Source of the DNA: Paludibacteraceae bacterium
GTDB lineage: Bacteria; Bacteroidota; Bacteroidia; Bacteroidales; Paludibacteraceae
Length of the DNA stretch: 64,000 nucleotides
Reading direction: 5' to 3'
Assembly: GCA_024399955.1 (NCBI GenBank)
Contig: JAKSNH010000004.1
Span: 1 to 64,000 of the forward strand
Numbering within the stretch: the first letter of the stretch is position 1; each line of letters begins with the position of its first letter. Positions 62,313-64,000 of this stretch are shown piece after piece. The notes under the pieces were generated by a model that was not told where the DNA came from, did not search any database, and saw only the letters and a list, made by a program, of their open reading frames with translations. The position numbers and the translations under genes were made by a program.

Positions 62313-63407
62313 ATGATTCATCCGTTAATTGATACTCAACTCATTTCTCGTGCCAAGCAACTGATTGATCAGGCACAAACGATTGTTGTTGTAACGCATA
62401 TCTCCCCTGACGGAGATGCTATGGGTTCGTCGTTGGCTATGCGGTGGTTCCTCCTAGACCTCGGCAAGCGTGTCACGGTCATTGTGCCGAATGAATTTCC
62501 TGCTTTCTTAAGTTGGTTGCCCGGAGCGCAAGATGATGTTATCTTTGATAAGGATCCTGATGCAGCAACGGCGTTATTAGATGCCGCCGATTTGGTTATT
62601 GTCACCGACTTCCAGGAACCCAAACGCAGTGGTAAAATGGCAGATTGGTTCACCAAAAATTCTGCCCCCTTCCCCCTGTCCCCTGCCACCTGCCCCCACA
62701 CTCCAATCATTATGATCGACCATCACCTGCATCCGTCGGATATGGCTGATGTCACCATCTCCTATCCCCAGTGTGCTTCTGCTTCCGAACTCGTCTATCG
62801 CTTCATCCTCCAATACATACAGTCTTCTATATCGGAGTGCCCGGAGGCACCTCTAAACGCTCAACGCTACACGCTCAACGCTCAACTCTCCACCTGCATC
62901 TACACCGGCATGATGACCGACACCGGCAATTTCCAATTCAATAGCAACGATGCCGAGATGTACGAGATTGTGGCGGAACTGATGCGTGCCGGAGTGAATA
63001 AGGATGAGTGTTACGATAAGGTCTTTAATCAGTACCACGAAGGACGTATGCGTCTGGTGGGGTACTGTTTACATACCAAGATGCGTGTCTTCCCCGAGCA
63101 TCATGTGGCGTTGATTGCACTCAGTAGTAAGGAACTCAAACAATTCAATTTCCGCAGTGGTGATGCCGAGGGAATAGTCAATATGCCCTTGCAAATCAGT
63201 TCAATCTATTATAGCGTCTTTATGCGGGAAGATACCGATAAGATCAAACTCAGTTTCCGAAGCCAGGGCGACCGACCCGTCAATACATTTGCTGCAGATA
63301 TCTTCAATGGTGGCGGACATAAGAACGCTGCCGGAGGCGAACATTATGGCACCCTCCGCGAAGCCGTCCACCTGTTCCTAAATAACTACGAAAAGTATTG
63401 CAAATAG
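62313..63407 (+). CDS. DHH-family phosphoesterase, NrnA-like
   Basis: Degrades nanoRNA and/or 3'-phosphoadenosine phosphate or cyclic dinucleotide products. The 364 residues have HISPDGDAMGSSLAM (DHH motif I), VTDF, MIDHHLHP (DHH), MTDTGNFQFNS and the DHHA1 motif GGGHKNAAGG. Two insertions relative to the core are encoded by heptamer arrays: after FTKN (62662-62696) and after PEAPL (62853-62887). They lie between motifs and probably form loops. Confidence 0.92.
   Translation: MIHPLIDTQLISRAKQLIDQAQTIVVVTHISPDGDAMGSSLAMRWFLLDLGKRVTVIVPNEFPAFLSWLPGAQDDVIFDKDPDAATALLDAADLVIVTDFQEPKRSGKMADWFTKNSAPFPLSPATCPHTPIIMIDHHLHPSDMADVTISYPQCASASELVYRFILQYIQSSISECPEAPLNAQRYTLNAQLSTCIYTGMMTDTGNFQFNSNDAEMYEIVAELMRAGVNKDECYDKVFNQYHEGRMRLVGYCLHTKMRVFPEHHVALIALSSKELKQFNFRSGDAEGIVNMPLQISSIYYSVFMREDTDKIKLSFRSQGDRPVNTFAADIFNGGGHKNAAGGEHYGTLREAVHLFLNNYEKYCK
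62662..62696 (+). repeat. heptamer repeat inside the nrnA-like gene (5 units)
   Basis: CTGCCCC, CTTCCCC, CTGTCCC, CTGCCAC, CTGCCCC. Confidence 0.88.
62853..62887 (+). repeat. second heptamer repeat inside the nrnA-like gene (5 units)
   Basis: CTAAACG, CTCAACG, CTACACG, CTCAACG, CTCAACT. Confidence 0.88.
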
Positions 63408-63572
63408 GTGCTTACTTTTAGATTTTTGACATTGCAAATGGTCATGACCAACTTCGACACGGAGGGGGAATGCTGCATACATGTGCCTTGCAAGGATGGG
63501 CTTTATATCCTAGTAGACTAACGCGGCAATCAGGCGGTAATCACACGGAAATTACGCGGAAAACACAAGCAA

Positions 63573-64000
63573 TTAGCCAATTAACCAATTAGCCAAGTCC
63601 TTCACCAAAATTCCCTGATAGTCATATTCAGGATGACGTGTACGAGCAATAAGCCATTTAGGATAGTTGTCACGTATCTGCAATAAGGGAGAAAATTCTC
63701 GATGCTGTGTATCTATGGAGGATATATCATCACAAACCTGTATGTAAATCTTCTCGTTTTGTTTTAGTGCCACAAAATCTATCTCTTTTTGATATAACAT
63801 TCCGGCATACACTTCATATCCTCTACGCTGCAATTCCATTGCCACTATGTTCTCATATATTCTCCCATAATCCATGTTTTTAGTGCCTAATTTAGCAAAA
63901 CGGAACGCATGATCTGCTAAATAATATTTATCTTGTGATGCAATGTATTTTTTGCCACGGATATCAAAGCGGCGTACCTTGCATTCGTTTAAGGCAATCT
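63573..64000 (-). CDS. AAA ATPase with DUF4143 domain, C-terminal part
   Basis: The frame is open to the end of the window, so the N-terminal ATPase part lies beyond. The visible 142 residues include [20 protein letters not shown], then [40 protein letters not shown] and the end DLANWLIG. This is the DUF4143 endonuclease-like C-terminus of AAA_14 proteins, frequent mobile-type genes in Bacteroidales with an unknown role. The 165 bases before it contain no gene. Confidence 0.88.
   Translation of the reverse strand, partial: IALNECKVRRFDIRGKKYIASQDKYYLADHAFRFAKLGTKNMDYGRIYENIVAMELQRRGYEVYAGMLYQKEIDFVALKQNEKIYIQVCDDISSIDTQHREFSPLLQIRDNYPKWLIARTRHPEYDYQGILVKDLANWLIG

Overview
The window comes from a member of the Bacteroidales (Bacteroidota). 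Evidence: tRNA-Thr/tuf/tRNA-Trp/secE/nusG/rplKAJL/rpoBC order, repeated Bacteroidota-type promoters (TTTG, 20 bases, TAnnTTTG), almost no Shine-Dalgarno sites, SusD-like and type IX-secretion-like surface proteins, a BspA-type repeat adhesin and a sodium-pumping methylmalonyl-CoA decarboxylase operon (succinate to propionate). I cannot name the genus; an uncultured gut or rumen lineage would fit.

Layout. 1-12.9 kb (+): translation and transcription block with two tRNAs, tuf, secE, nusG, four ribosomal protein genes, rpoB and rpoC, with an attenuator-like hairpin between rplL and rpoB. 13.0-19.5 kb (+): accessory island with a duplicated-domain secreted protein, a PIN toxin with a tiny partner, a 1170-residue repeat-rich surface protein, a small peptide gene and a strong promoter without an obvious gene. 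19.5-23.5 kb: hypothetical protein, mutY (-); HU protein, a 29-residue basic ribosome-type protein and RNase G (+). 23.5-29 kb: outer-membrane protein and lipase (+), two secreted GH13 amylases (-). 29-30.5 kb (+): S24/S26-type peptidase, PqqD-like and HPr-kinase-like genes in one operon. 30.6-33.2 kb: mtaB (-) and a FadL-type porin (+). 33.3-39.0 kb (-): methylmalonyl-CoA epimerase and decarboxylase operon followed by trpB2 and an odd mtaB/mmdB chimera. 39.3-41.8 kb (+): a sorting-domain protein and a SusD-like protein without SusC. 42.3-60.6 kb (-): long housekeeping series (dapB, lepB, wbqC-like, ilvE, peptide transporter, rsmI, two flippases, ribE, two FKBPs, truA, tamB, comM/yifB), many genes overlapping or separated by a few bases. 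60.7-63.4 kb (+): udk, split chromate transporter, nrnA-type phosphoesterase; then a partial AAA ATPase (-).

Patterns that ordinary annotation does not explain: (1) short tandem repeats with period seven and a different word at each locus, found in leaders, straight after stop codons and in frame inside dapB, chrA and nrnA; (2) a 31-base hairpin present twice whose only four differences form two compensated base pairs; (3) divergent promoters sharing one 16-base palindrome as both -33 elements; (4) the in-frame mtaB/mmdB chimera, which may be a recombination scar or an assembly join.
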